Assembly: GCF_017916475.1 (NCBI RefSeq)
Contig: NZ_JAFMTB010000002.1
Span: 372,001 to 436,000 of the forward strand
DNA: 64,000 nucleotides
Reading direction: 5' to 3'
Source: Patulibacter sp. SYSU D01012
Lineage (GTDB): Bacteria > Actinomycetota > Thermoleophilia > Solirubrobacterales > Solirubrobacteraceae
Numbering within the stretch: position 1 is the first letter of the stretch; every line of letters starts with the position of its first letter. Below the pieces are notes generated by a model that did no database searches, had not been told where the DNA came from, and saw nothing but the letters and a program-made list of their open reading frames with translations. Shown piece after piece: positions 36,754-45,348 of the stretch. Position numbers and translations under genes: made by a program.

Positions 36754-37653
36754 TCAGCCGGCGGCCAGCGCGTCCTCGAGCGTCCGCCGGCCCCGGACGG
36801 GCACGTCCTCCGGGAAGCCCGCGAACGCCTCGGCCGGCGGCAGCCCCACGACCTCGCAGGCCGCCACGTCGGCGTGGCGCGCGACGGCCGCGACGAGGCG
36901 GGCCAGCGGCACGGCCCGGTGGTCCTCGACGTTGCAGGACACCTGGGCCAGCGGCGCGCCCCCGCCCGCGAGGCCCTCGGCGTGCGCCAGCTCCAGGCCG
37001 ATGGCGCGGACGCCGGGCAGCCCCTCCTCCCCGCCCTCGCGCACGAGCGCAGCGATCCGGCGGGCGTCGTCCGGGGTCGCCGGCGCGGCGAGCTCGACGT
37101 TGAAGGCCAGCAGCGGCGGGCGGGCGCCGACGAGGACGGCGCCGGCCGTCGGGTGCGGCCGCGCGGGGCCGAAGTCCGGCCGCAGCTCGCCCGCGGCCAG
37201 GCGTCGCGTCAGCTCCTCGACCCCGCCGCGGCGCACGTCCGCGCGCGTGCGGCCGTCGCCGAGCAGCCCGTAGAGCAGGACGGGCAGCCCGAGCTCGCCG
37301 ATGCCCGCCGCTGCGGACAGCGCCTCGAGCACCGCCACGCCGCGCTCCTCCGGCGTGCGGAAGACCACGGGGCAGACGTCGAGGGCGCCGACGTGCGGGT
37401 GCACCCCGCGGGGCGTGCGCAGGTCGACGTGCGCCATCGCGGCCTCGGCGCCGGTGACGAGCGCGTCCGCCAGACGCCCCGGGGGCGCGGCCAGGGTGTG
37501 CACCGCGCGGTGGTGGTCCGGGTCGGCGTGGACGTCGAGCACCCGGGCGCCGCCCTCGGCGTACGCGCGGCCGATCGCGTCGACCGTCGTCCGGTCGCGG
37601 CCCTCCGAGACGTTCGGGACGGCGATGAGCGTCGGCGGCACGGGCAGCGGCAT
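36754..37653 (-). CDS. Glutamate formimidoyltransferase-type protein
   Basis: 299-aa protein matching the formiminotransferase half of FTCD, which moves a formimino group between formiminoglutamate and tetrahydrofolate in histidine degradation. It begins V-P-N-V-S-E-G-R-D with the catalytic-type His in D-P-D-H-H-R-A-V-H-T, then G-V-H-P-H-V-G-A-L-D and the C-terminal domain N-V-E-D-H. The cyclodeaminase half is absent. No other histidine-utilisation gene is in the window, so an alternative folate-linked role cannot be excluded. A TAGCGT hexamer lies 8 nt before the ATG, facing the promoter of the divergent PH-domain gene. Confidence 0.88.
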   Translation of the reverse strand: MPLPVPPTLIAVPNVSEGRDRTTVDAIGRAYAEGGARVLDVHADPDHHRAVHTLAAPPGRLADALVTGAEAAMAHVDLRTPRGVHPHVGALDVCPVVFRTPEERGVAVLEALSAAAGIGELGLPVLLYGLLGDGRTRADVRRGGVEELTRRLAAGELRPDFGPARPHPTAGAVLVGARPPLLAFNVELAAPATPDDARRIAALVREGGEEGLPGVRAIGLELAHAEGLAGGGAPLAQVSCNVEDHRAVPLARLVAAVARHADVAACEVVGLPPAEAFAGFPEDVPVRGRRTLEDALAAG

Positions 37654-37661
37654 CGCGGCGG

Positions 37662-37667
37662 ACGCTA
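37662..37667 (-). promoter_or_regulatory. -10 element of formiminotransferase gene
   Basis: TAGCGT, 8 nt before ATG 37653, within a 41-bp divergent intergenic region. Confidence 0.4.
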
Positions 37668-37681
37668 GCCGACCCTCGCCG

Positions 37682-37687
37682 TAGGCT
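37682..37687 (+). promoter_or_regulatory. -10 element of leaderless PH-domain gene
   Basis: TAGGCT, 7-nt spacer, ATG 37695; its -35 region overlaps the divergent formiminotransferase promoter. Confidence 0.45.
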
Positions 37688-37694
37688 GCCGCCC

Positions 37695-38195
37695 ATGTCG
37701 TCGACCGTCCCGGCGCCCGGCTCCGCGGCCGCCGACGCGCAGCCGCGCCGCCTGTCCGCCCGCGCGGTGCCGTACTGGCGCCTGCACCTGGCGGCGCAGG
37801 GCCTGCCGGCCGCGGCGGTCGCCACCGTCGTGCTGGCGCTCGTCCCCGTCCCCGGGTGGGTCGCGGCGGTCGGGACCGCCGCGGCGTGGGTCGCGGCGCT
37901 CGGCACGGTGGCCGTCGTGCCGGCCGTCCGGCGGCGGATCTGGTGGTACGCCATCGGCGCCGAGGAGGTCGACCTGCACCACGGGCTCCTCGTCATCACG
38001 CGGACGGTGGTGCCGATGGTGCGGGTGCAGCACGTCGACCTGCACCACGGGCCGCTCGCGGACCGCTTCGGCCTGGCCGAGATCGAGCTGCACACCGCCG
38101 CCGGGTCGGTGACGATCCCGGCGCTCGACCGCGACGAGGCCGAGGCCCTGCGCGCCCACATCGCCGCGCTGGCGCGGGTGCCGGATGAGCTCTGA
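37695..38195 (+). CDS. Bacterial PH-domain membrane protein (YdbS-like)
   Basis: 166-aa protein with two membrane helices (about 34-52 and 55-76) followed by one bacterial pleckstrin-homology (bPH_2/DUF304) domain: W-W-Y-A-I-G-A-E-E-V-D-L-H-H-G-L-L-V-I-T-R-T-V-V-P and R-V-Q-H-V-D-L-H-H-G-P-L are the characteristic strands. Its stop overlaps the start of the longer YdbT-like gene by 11 nt, the usual two-gene arrangement. These pairs are linked in Bacillus to resistance to antimicrobial peptides or competing strains, but no role is established in actinobacteria. Confidence 0.88.
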   Translation: MSSTVPAPGSAAADAQPRRLSARAVPYWRLHLAAQGLPAAAVATVVLALVPVPGWVAAVGTAAAWVAALGTVAVVPAVRRRIWWYAIGAEEVDLHHGLLVITRTVVPMVRVQHVDLHHGPLADRFGLAEIELHTAAGSVTIPALDRDEAEALRAHIAALARVPDEL

Positions 38196-39711
38196 GCCGG
38201 ACGCGAGCCCCGGTCCGCCGACGGACGCGGCGCCCCCGACGGACGAAGTCCCGCCGCGGCGGCTGCACGTCGCCTACGTCCTCGTCCGCCTGTTCCGCGT
38301 GCTGCGCGGCGGCCTGCCGGCGCTGCTCGGCATCGCGGTCGGCTTCGGCGACTACGCCGTGGCGGCCATCGCCACGCTGATCGGGCTGGCGTGCGTCTCC
38401 GTCGTGCTCGAGTGGCGCGCGACGACGTACCGCGTGACGGACGGCGCGCTGCACCTGCGCAGCGGACTGCTCAGCCGCTCGGACCGGGCGGTGCCCGCGT
38501 CGCGGATCTCGGCGCTCGACACGTCGCGCGGCCTGGTCCAGCGGCTGTTCGGGCTCGTGTCGCTCGAGGTGCAGACCGCCGGCGGCGCGCGCGGCAAGGC
38601 CGAGGTGCGGCTGGACGCGCTGACGTACGCCGAGGCCGAGCGGCTGCGCGGCGTCCTGGGGCATGCGCGCCGGGGCGCCGCCGCCCCCGCCGGCCCGGCG
38701 GCGGACGACGCCGCGACCGCCGAGGCGTCCGGCGAGACCGTCTACGCGATCACCGGCCGCGAGCTGCTGGTCGCCGCGCTGACGGGGCCGCAGATCGGCG
38801 TCGTCGCCGCGCTCGTCGGCGCCGTCTTCTCGCAGGCCCAGGACCTGCTGCCCGGCAGCGTGCGGCACGCGGTGCGCGACGTCGTCAGCGACGCGTCGGT
38901 GACGACGATCGCCGTGCTCGTCGGCCTGGCGCTGCTGCTCGCGGCGGTCGTGTCGGTGATCGGGACGGTGCTGGGGTTCGCCGAGTTCACCGTCACGCGC
39001 GACGAGGGACGTCTGCGCGTGCGCCGCGGCCTGCTGACGGAGCGGACGGCGACGATCGCGCTCGAGCGGATCCACGGCGTGCGGATCGTCGAGGGGCTGC
39101 TGCGGCGACCGCTCGGCTACGCGACGGTGCAGGTCGAGGTGGCCGGCTACGGGCGCGAGGAGCTGACCCGGACGCTGGTGCCGCTCGTCCGGCGCGACGC
39201 GGTGCCCGCGCTGCTGGCCCGGATGGTGCCCGACCTGGCGTGGCCGGCCGCGCCGTACGAGCGTCCGCCGGCGCGCGCCCGCCGCCGCTACTGGACGCGG
39301 CCGGTGCTGACGCTCGCCGTCCCCGCGGCGGCCGGGGCGATCTGGCTGCCGGGCGCGTGGCGCGCCGCGGCCCTCCTCCCCCTCGCGCTCGGCGTCGCGC
39401 TCGGCGAGTCGCGCTGGCGCGGGGCGGGGTGGCGGCGGCAGGACGGGACGCTCGCGATCCGCCGCCAGCTCCTGGCCCGGACGACGCTGCTGGCGCGGGC
39501 GCGACGCGTGCAGAAGGTGCTCGTGCGGACCACGCCGCTGACCCGGCGGGCGGGCCTGGCGGGCTTCGCGGTCGTGCTGGCGACGAAGCGCGGCGGACGG
39601 GTGCGCTACATGCCGGCGGCCGACGCCCGCGCGCTGCAGGACGCCGTCCTGGCGGAGGCCGTCCCGGGCCGCCGGACCGCCGAGCCGTCACGCTCGCCCG
39701 CCGCCCGCTAA
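38185..39711 (+). CDS. Multi-PH-domain membrane protein (YdbT-like)
   Basis: 508-aa partner of the preceding gene, with three bPH_2 domains each followed or preceded by membrane helices. Domain 1 (about 70-155) has T-T-Y-R-V-T-D-G-A-L-H-L-R-S-G and the P-A-S-R-I-S strand; domain 2 (about 265-340) has F-T-V-T-R-D-E-G-R-L-R-V-R-R-G-L-L and E-R-I-H-G-V-R; domain 3 (about 410-490) has Q-D-G-T-L-A-I-R-R-Q. Helices lie near 38-70, 190-215, 245-265 and 375-400. Start ATG 38185 lies inside the upstream gene. Membrane protein of unknown role. Confidence 0.88.
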   Translation: MSSEPDASPGPPTDAAPPTDEVPPRRLHVAYVLVRLFRVLRGGLPALLGIAVGFGDYAVAAIATLIGLACVSVVLEWRATTYRVTDGALHLRSGLLSRSDRAVPASRISALDTSRGLVQRLFGLVSLEVQTAGGARGKAEVRLDALTYAEAERLRGVLGHARRGAAAPAGPAADDAATAEASGETVYAITGRELLVAALTGPQIGVVAALVGAVFSQAQDLLPGSVRHAVRDVVSDASVTTIAVLVGLALLLAAVVSVIGTVLGFAEFTVTRDEGRLRVRRGLLTERTATIALERIHGVRIVEGLLRRPLGYATVQVEVAGYGREELTRTLVPLVRRDAVPALLARMVPDLAWPAAPYERPPARARRRYWTRPVLTLAVPAAAGAIWLPGAWRAAALLPLALGVALGESRWRGAGWRRQDGTLAIRRQLLARTTLLARARRVQKVLVRTTPLTRRAGLAGFAVVLATKRGGRVRYMPAADARALQDAVLAEAVPGRRTAEPSRSPAAR

Positions 39712-39725
39712 AGTGGTCCGCCCCC

Positions 39726-39799
39726 GCCGGAGTAGCTCAGTCGGTTAGAGCAGCGGAATCATAATCCGCGTGTCGGGGGTTCGAGTCCCTCCTCCGGCA
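39726..39799 (+). tRNA. tRNA with anticodon CAT (elongator Met, or Ile2)
   Basis: 74-nt cloverleaf: acceptor GCCGGAG/CTCCGGC, D stem GCTC/GAGC, anticodon stem GCGGA/TCCGC with loop ATCATAA (anticodon CAT), T stem with TTCGAGT loop, discriminator A, CCA not encoded. The D and anticodon features fit elongator tRNA-Met; a lysidine-modified tRNA-Ile2 cannot be excluded. A TAAAGT hexamer overlapping the upstream stop codon may be its -10 element. A strong hairpin follows 4 nt after the end. Confidence 0.95.
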
Positions 39800-39803
39800 T
39801 CCT

Positions 39804-39829
39804 GAAAGGCCCGCAGACGCGGGCCTTTC
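39804..39829 (+). terminator. tRNA terminator
   Basis: A perfect 11-bp stem (GAAAGGCCCGC and GCGGGCCTTTC) with an AGAC loop starts 4 nt after the tRNA 3' end. Confidence 0.8.
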
Positions 39830-39974
39830 GCGTTCCGAGGGCGCGCCGCCCGCAAGCCTCCGGCGGAGGGACAGCCACGGGACAGCGGCCGCGGCCGACC
39901 CGCAGCCACGATGAAGCGCGCCGTCGAGCGCCCACCCGCCAGAAGCCCGTTCCCCCGCCACGCCCGCGACCGGC

Positions 39975-39980
39975 TAGGTT
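39975..39980 (+). promoter_or_regulatory. -10 element of leaderless small membrane protein gene
   Basis: TAGGTT, 6-nt spacer, GTG 39987. Confidence 0.45.
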
Positions 39981-39986
39981 GGGCGC

Positions 39987-40229
39987 GTGCTCATCGCCGG
40001 GATCGTCGTCGTCTGCCTCGTGCTGCTCGTGCTCGCGTTCGTCTTCCCGCGCCTGTCGCGCGGGCCGGAGAACGGCGGCAAGCGGGTGATGGGCGTCGGC
40101 AGCAGCGGCGCGTCGAAGGCGCCCGGCCGCCTGGGCCACTGGCTCGCGAAGCCGTTCTCGAACGCCTCGAAGGCGATGGGCAAGAGCGGCGAGACCGGCC
40201 GCAAGGGCCGCTCGAAGCTGCCGTTCTGA
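39987..40229 (+). CDS. Small single-pass membrane protein (DUF6411-like)
   Basis: 80-aa protein with one N-terminal membrane helix (about 2-21) and a basic, Gly/Ser/Lys-rich cytoplasmic tail: G-K-R-V-M-G-V-G-S-S-G-A-S-K-A-P-G-R-L-G and W-L-x-K-P-F-S-N-A-S-K-A. I recall similar short proteins in Streptomyces under the name DUF6411; this is from memory and should be checked. GTG 39987 lies 6 nt after TAGGTT. Function unknown; it sits between the tRNA and the stress/redox cluster. Confidence 0.75.
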   Translation: MLIAGIVVVCLVLLVLAFVFPRLSRGPENGGKRVMGVGSSGASKAPGRLGHWLAKPFSNASKAMGKSGETGRKGRSKLPF

Positions 40230-40370
40230 CCCGCCGCGCCCGGAGACGGCGCCGCCGCGCGGCCCCCGGGCGTCGGCCCCGATCGGCGGGCCGGCATCTC
40301 CGTAGAACTCCGGTCCGGATGCCGCCCTTCCCCCGATGACGCGGCGCAGCGCGCGCGGCACGCTGGACCC

Positions 40371-40976
40371 ATGCTGTCCGACGCACGCCCCGACGCCCAC
40401 GATCCCCGGCCGTTCGGCGGCCGCGACGCCGTCCTCGTCGCGTACGCCAGCAAGCACGGCAGCGCCCGCGAGATCGCCGAGCGCCTGGCCGCCGGGCTGC
40501 GGGAGCGCGGCGTGCCGACCGGCCAGGCCGACCTGGAGGCCGCGCCAGACACCGACGTCGCGCCGTACAGCCGCGTCGTCGTCGTGGCCGCGATCCACGC
40601 GGAGCACCACCACCCGGCGGCGGTGGCCTGGCTGCAGGCCCGGCACGCCGAGCTCGCCGGGCGGTACCTGGCCCTCGTCTCGGTGTCGCTCACCGCCGCG
40701 ACCGGGGCGGCCGGGGACGAGAAGACCGCCCGCTACGTCGACGCGCTCGCCGCCGAGACGGGCACCCGCCCCGACCACGCCCTGCGGGTCGCCGGCGCGC
40801 TGCGCTACCGGGCGTACAACCCCGCCACGCGGATGCTGATGCGCGGCGTCGCGGGCACGAAGGGCCTGTCCAAGGACACCTCGCGCGACCACGTGTACAC
40901 GGACTGGACCGCGGTGGCGTCGTTCGCCGCCGAGCTGGCCGACCAGGTGCGACACGGCGCCGTGATCGTCGGCTGA
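40371..40976 (+). CDS. Flavodoxin-domain protein (HemG-like) 1
   Basis: 201-aa flavodoxin-fold protein of the type annotated as menaquinone-dependent protoporphyrinogen dehydrogenase. The FMN phosphate loop is V-L-V-A-Y-A-S-K-H-G-S-A-R-E-I-A-E-R; H-H-P-A-A-V-A-W-L and the C-terminal D-T-S-R-D-H-V-Y-T-D-W signature follow, together with G-A-L-R-Y. No haem genes are nearby, so the role may be general flavin redox chemistry. A paralogue lies at 45349. A CACGCT hexamer 6 nt before the ATG is a poor version of the local -10 pattern. Confidence 0.88.
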   Translation: MLSDARPDAHDPRPFGGRDAVLVAYASKHGSAREIAERLAAGLRERGVPTGQADLEAAPDTDVAPYSRVVVVAAIHAEHHHPAAVAWLQARHAELAGRYLALVSVSLTAATGAAGDEKTARYVDALAAETGTRPDHALRVAGALRYRAYNPATRMLMRGVAGTKGLSKDTSRDHVYTDWTAVASFAAELADQVRHGAVIVG

Positions 40977-41075
40977 CGCACGGACGGACCCGGACGCCGC
41001 TCCGGGGAACCCACGGATGCGCGACGCCCGGGGCGACCGTAGCGTCGACGACACAGCCAGCCAGCGGAGACCGCC

Positions 41076-41942
41076 ATGTTCACCACCATCCTCGTCGGCT
41101 TCGACGGGACCCCCGAGGCCCTCGGTGCGCTCGACCTGGCGCGCCGGCTCGGCGCGGACGACACCACGCTGATCGTCGCCGACGTGCTGACGGACGCCCG
41201 AGCCGCCGCCCGGGCGCTCGTGCCCGGCGGCCACCCCGACGACCTGGCCGCGGCCGACCTGGCGCCCGCGCGCGAGATGCTCGACGACCGCCCGTGGGTG
41301 GAGTACGCCGCCCCGCGCGCCCGCTCCGTCGCCGAAGGCCTGCACCGCACGGCCAGCGAGACGATGAGCGACCTGATCGTGGTCGGCGCCACCCGCCACG
41401 GCGCCGCCGCGCGCCGCGTGCTCGGGGACGACGCCGAGGCGACGCTGCACGGCGCCCCGTGCGCCGTCGCGGTCGCCCCCGCGGGCGCCACGGAGGAGGT
41501 GCGCCACGTCGGCGTGGCGTTCGACGGCACCGCCGCCGGCCGACGCGCCGTCGCCGTCGCGGCCGCGCTCGCCGCCGAGCACCACGCCGACCTGACGCTG
41601 CTCTCCGTGGTCGACACCACCCGCGCGTACGCGACGTTCGGCACCGCCGGCGGCTTCGGCGACGTGCGCCGCGAGGCCCGCGAGGCGCTGACCGACGCGG
41701 CCGCCGGCGTGCACGGCGTGCCCCGCGTGCGCCGCCGCCTGCTCGAGGGCGACCCGGTGCGCGAGGCCGTCGCGCTGTCGCACGAGGTCGACCTGCTCGT
41801 CCTGGGCGCCCGCGCCAACGGGCCCGCGCTGCGGCTGCTGCTCGGCAGCGTCTCCTCGCGCGTCGTCCGGCGCGCCGAGTGCCCCGTCATGGTCGTGCCC
41901 GAGGCGGTCCGCGTCGCCGACGGCGCGGTCTCGGGGACGTAG
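41076..41942 (+). CDS. Tandem universal stress protein
   Basis: 288-aa protein with two UspA domains (about 1-138 and 145-288). Domain 2 keeps the ATP-binding signature G-A-R-A-N-G-P-A-L-R-L-L-L-G-S-V-S-S; in domain 1 the equivalent G-S is replaced by G-D-D, so only the second half is likely to bind ATP. Tandem USPs are typical of actinobacterial dormancy and hypoxia regulons. ATG 41076 follows GGAG, and a TAGCGT hexamer at 41040-41045 may be the -10. The GAF kinase gene begins 4 nt after the stop, so the two form an operon. Confidence 0.92.
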   Translation: MFTTILVGFDGTPEALGALDLARRLGADDTTLIVADVLTDARAAARALVPGGHPDDLAAADLAPAREMLDDRPWVEYAAPRARSVAEGLHRTASETMSDLIVVGATRHGAAARRVLGDDAEATLHGAPCAVAVAPAGATEEVRHVGVAFDGTAAGRRAVAVAAALAAEHHADLTLLSVVDTTRAYATFGTAGGFGDVRREAREALTDAAAGVHGVPRVRRRLLEGDPVREAVALSHEVDLLVLGARANGPALRLLLGSVSSRVVRRAECPVMVVPEAVRVADGAVSGT

Positions 41943-41946
41943 ACCC

Positions 41947-43798
41947 GTGCCCCACGCGCCCGACGCCCCCGACGCCCTGCTCGTGCCCGATCCGCTGCCC
42001 GCCGCGGCAGGCGACGACGCGTGCCCCGCGCCTCGGCCCGCCGCCGGGGCGCCCCGCACGCCGACCGGCACGTCCCCGGCCGCGCCCCCGTCGACCGGCA
42101 CGGCGCCCGCCGCCGCCCCGGTCCCCGCGGCCGGCGACCCCTCGGCCACCACCCTCGACGAGCCGCGCCTGCGCCGCCTGATCGCCGTCGGCCGCACCCT
42201 CGTCGGCCAGCTCGACCCCGACGCGCTCCTCGAGCACATCCTCGCCGCCGCGCAGGAGCTGACGGGCGCGCGCTACGCCGCCCTCGGCGTCCTCGACGAC
42301 GACCGGCGCGGGCTGCGCCGCTTCCTCTCGCGCGGCCTGAGCCCCGAGCAGGAGCGCGCGATCGGCCACCCGCCGCGCGGGCACGGCCTGCTCGGCGAGG
42401 TCATCCGCGCCGGCGCGCCGCTGCGCATCGACGACCTGTCGGCGCACCCGCGGTCCTTCGGCGTCCCCGACGCCCACCCGCCGATGACGTCGTTCCTCGG
42501 CGTGCCGATCCTGGTGCGCGGCCGGCCGTGGGGCAACCTGTACCTGACCGAGCGGGCCGGCGGCCCGTTCACCGCCGCGGACGAGGAGGCGCTCGTCGTC
42601 CTCGCCGACTGGGCGGCCATCGCCGTGACGAACGCAGGGCTGTACGACCGGCTGCGGGAGCGGCACGACGAGCTCGAGCGCGTCAACGCCGGCCTGGCCG
42701 CCACGACCGCGATCGCCCGCGCCATCGGCACCGAGACCGACCTGGACCGCGTCCTCGACCTCATCGCCAAGCGCGGGCGGGCGCTCATCGACGCCCGCAC
42801 CGCGGCGATCCTCCTGGCCGAGGACGACGGGCCGCTGCGCGTGGCGACCGTCGCCGGCGACCGCGAGCCCCTCGCCCCCGGCGACGCCGTCGACCGCGCG
42901 TCCTCGGTGGCCGGCGAGGTGCTCGACGCGCGGCGTCCGCGCCGGGTGCCCGCCGCCGCGCTCGGCGCCGGGACCGTGGGCCACGCGCTGCTCGTCCCCC
43001 TCGTCTTCCGCTCCCGTCGGCTGGGCGTCTTCGTGGCGCTCGACCACCACGGCACGCTGGCGCCGTTCACCGCCGGGGAGGAGGAGCTGCTGCTCGCCTT
43101 CGCCGCGTCGGCCGCCACCGCGGTCGCCACCGCCCAGACCGTCGGGGAGCAGCGGCTGCGCGACGCGCTCGACGGCGCCGAGCAGGAGCGGCGCCGCTGG
43201 GCCCGCGAGCTGCACGACGAGACGCTGCAGGGGCTGGCGGCGCTGCGGATGCAGCTCGTCGCCGTCCGGCGTCTGGCCACCGCGCCCGACGTCGCCGGCG
43301 CGCTCGATGGCCTGCTCGAGGGCGTCGCGGACGAGATCCGCAAGCTGCGCACGCTCGTCACGGAGCTGCGGCCCGCCGCGCTCGACGACCTGGGGCTGGC
43401 GCCCGCCGTCCAGAGCCTGGCCCGCGACGTCGCGGCCGCGACCGGCCTGCGCGTGGACGTCGCCGTCGACCTGGAAGGGCGCGGGCGGCCCCGACGGGCG
43501 GCTGTCGCCCGAGCGCGAGACCGCCGTGTACCGCCTGGCGCAGGAGGCCCTGACGAACGTCGTCAAGCACGCAGGTGCCCGCGCGGCGTCCGTCGCCGTC
43601 ACGCACGACGGCACCGCCGTGCTGCTGACCGTCCGCGACGACGGTCGCGGCGTCGACGCGGACGCCGTCGCCGAGCGCACGGGCTTCGGCATCACCGGCA
43701 TGCGCGAGCGCGTCCGGCTCGAGGGCGGCACGCTCCGCATCGGGCCCCGGCCGGGCGGGGGCACCGAGGTCGTCGCCCGCCTGCCGTCCGCCCGCTGA
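41947..43798 (+). pseudogene. GAF-domain sensor histidine kinase (DevS/DosT-like), frameshifted
   Basis: The first frame (41947 to about 43477) encodes an Ala/Pro-rich N-terminus, two GAF domains (about 78-220 and 245-385) and a HisKA_3 dimerisation helix with the phosphoacceptor in W-A-R-E-L-H-D-E-T-L-Q-G. The ATP-binding domain continues in the +1 frame: A-L-T-N-V-V-K-H-A (N box), V-R-D-D-G-R-G-V-D, and G-F-G-I-T-G-M-R-E-R to 43798. Removing one G near 43477-43479 restores D-L-E-G-A-G-G-P-D-G-R-L-S-P-E. GAF1 has A-H-P-P-M, where DevS-type proteins carry their haem histidine. It is either a recent frameshift or a base-call error. Domain identification is firm; gene integrity is not. Confidence 0.85.
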
Positions 43799-43821
43799 CC
43801 CCGCCGGAGGGCTCGTTCGGC

Positions 43822-43840
43822 GGCCGCCGGGCCGGCGGCC
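43822..43840. terminator. Hairpin between convergent kinase and oxidoreductase genes
   Basis: GGCCGCCGG and CCGGCGGCC flank a single G, giving a 7-8 bp usable stem in the 177-bp convergent gap (43799-43975), which otherwise shows nothing recognisable. Confidence 0.35.
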
Positions 43841-43975
43841 ACGATCCCCGGGCCCATGGACGCGGCGCGGTGCCCGCCGGCCGTCCGGCGCGCGGGCGTG
43901 GCCCGGCGCCGCCGATCCGGCGCGGAGCCGTCGGTCGTCCGCCCGGCGCGGGGCGACCGGCCGCCCGCGGGCCGT

Positions 43976-45136
43976 TCAGTCGACGAGCGCCGTCTCGCGC
44001 GCGGCCAGGTACGCCGCCAGCCGGCCCCCGGCGATCTTCGTCGGCGGCCACCACAGCGGCTCGCGCGAGACCACCGTCGCCCAGCCGTCGTCGCCGTGCT
44101 CGGCGCGCAGGTAGAGCGTCCCCTGGCCGTCGAGCAGCGCGGCGCGCACGACCGGGCGTGCGGGCGCCGTCTCGCCGTCCTGCAGGCCGAGGTGCCGCAG
44201 CACGTCGGCCGCGGCGACGTCCGCCTGCTGGACCGCCAGGCCCCCCTGCTTGACCGGCCGGTCCGTGACGTCCCCGACCGCCCACGCGTCGTCCTCGCCC
44301 ACGATCCGCCCGCGCACGTCGACGGGCACGAAGCCCGCGCGGTCGTGCGGCAGGCCCGGGATCGCCGGGCCCTGCGGCCGCGCGAGGGCGACGACCGCGT
44401 CGAGCGGCACCGGATCCCCCAGCGGCACGGGCAGCGTCCCGCCGGCCACCGTCTCGGGCGGGCAGGACGTCCGGAGCTCGACGCCCCGACGCCGCAGGAG
44501 GGAGCGCACGGCGTCCCCCGCGGCGTCGCCGAACGCCTGCAGCGGCGCGTCCTCCGCCGTGAGCACCGTGACGAGCGTCGTCTCCGGCGGCGCGGCGTGC
44601 GCGAGCAGCAGCGCCACCTCGTAGGCCGGCAGCGTCCACGCCACGCCCGGCGGCACGACGACCGCCAGGCGCGTGGCCTGCCCCGCGCGCACGCGGGCGA
44701 CGAGCGCCGCGAACGCGGGCTCGTCGTGCGGGGCGCCGAGCGTCACGGCGCCGGGCACCGCGGCCTCGGGGGCGGCCCCCGACGCGACGACGAGCGCCTC
44801 GTACGCGATGCGGCCCCCGTGGGTCGTCGTCGCGACGCGCCGATCCAGGTCCACGCTCGCCAGGCGGTCGCCCACGACGCTCGCGCCCCATTCGGCCGCG
44901 AGCGGCGGCACCGCCACGGTCTGCCGGGTGTCGGGGACCAGTCCCGCGTACGCGGCCAGCGGGCGGTAGCGGAAGTGGGGATCGGGCGCCAGCAGCGTCA
45001 CCCGCACCTCGCCCGCCGCCCGCTCGTGCAGCGCCATGACGACCTCGAGGGCGGCGGTGCCGCCGCCGACGACGAGCACCTGGGTGTGCGCCGGCGCCGC
45101 GGCGGCGTCGTGCGGGAGGACGGCGGGGACGGTCAT
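43976..45136 (-). CDS. NAD(P)/FAD-dependent oxidoreductase (NDH-2/SQR-like)
   Basis: 386-aa two-dinucleotide-fold flavoprotein. The FAD site is V-L-V-V-G-G-G-T-A-A-L-E near the N-terminus; A-L-V-V-A-S-G-A-A-P follows, and the second FAD contact is A-W-A-V-G-D-V-T-D near residue 290. F-R-Y-R-P-L-A-A-Y after the first fold resembles sulfide:quinone oxidoreductases and NDH-2 enzymes. The NAD motif is poor, so a quinone or sulfur-compound partner is as likely as NADH. ATG 45136 lies 6 nt after TACCGT. It is divergent from the second flavodoxin gene. Confidence 0.85.
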   Translation of the reverse strand: MTVPAVLPHDAAAAPAHTQVLVVGGGTAALEVVMALHERAAGEVRVTLLAPDPHFRYRPLAAYAGLVPDTRQTVAVPPLAAEWGASVVGDRLASVDLDRRVATTTHGGRIAYEALVVASGAAPEAAVPGAVTLGAPHDEPAFAALVARVRAGQATRLAVVVPPGVAWTLPAYEVALLLAHAAPPETTLVTVLTAEDAPLQAFGDAAGDAVRSLLRRRGVELRTSCPPETVAGGTLPVPLGDPVPLDAVVALARPQGPAIPGLPHDRAGFVPVDVRGRIVGEDDAWAVGDVTDRPVKQGGLAVQQADVAAADVLRHLGLQDGETAPARPVVRAALLDGQGTLYLRAEHGDDGWATVVSREPLWWPPTKIAGGRLAAYLAARETALVD

Positions 45137-45142
45137 GGGGCG

Positions 45143-45148
45143 ACGGTA
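45143..45148 (-). promoter_or_regulatory. -10 element of leaderless FAD oxidoreductase gene
   Basis: TACCGT, 6-nt spacer, ATG 45136. Confidence 0.45.
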
Positions 45149-45348
45149 CGCCCCGGCGGGCCGCGTTCCATCGGGGAAGGACCGTCCCGGAGACCGTAGG
45201 GACCACGGAGCGGCCCGCGCGCGCCGATCGCGGCCGCTCCGGTGGGCCGCTCGACCGGAGCTTCGTCACGTACACCGTACTTTCCCCGCATCTCGTCGCG
45301 GCCGATCCCCGTGGCCGCCGGGACCGCCGGTCGGCACCGTATACAGGC

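Noticed and set aside
39726-39829. tRNA as an integration site for a genomic island
   Set aside because: No integrase gene, no repeat of the tRNA 3' end and no change in composition downstream within the window.
43470-43490. Programmed +1 frameshift in the GAF kinase
   Set aside because: No slow or stop codon in the shift region and no stimulatory structure stood out; an indel or base-call error in a G-run is the simpler explanation.
43856-45199. Long plus-strand open frame opposite the FAD oxidoreductase gene
   Set aside because: Composition is Arg/Pro-rich without domains, and the minus strand carries clear FAD-binding motifs and a leaderless promoter.
45184-45203. DosR-like box between the FAD oxidoreductase and flavodoxin genes
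   Set aside because: The inverted pair GTCCC-N10-GGGAC has the opposite orientation and spacing to the DosR consensus, and no matching copies were found before the USP or the other flavodoxin gene.
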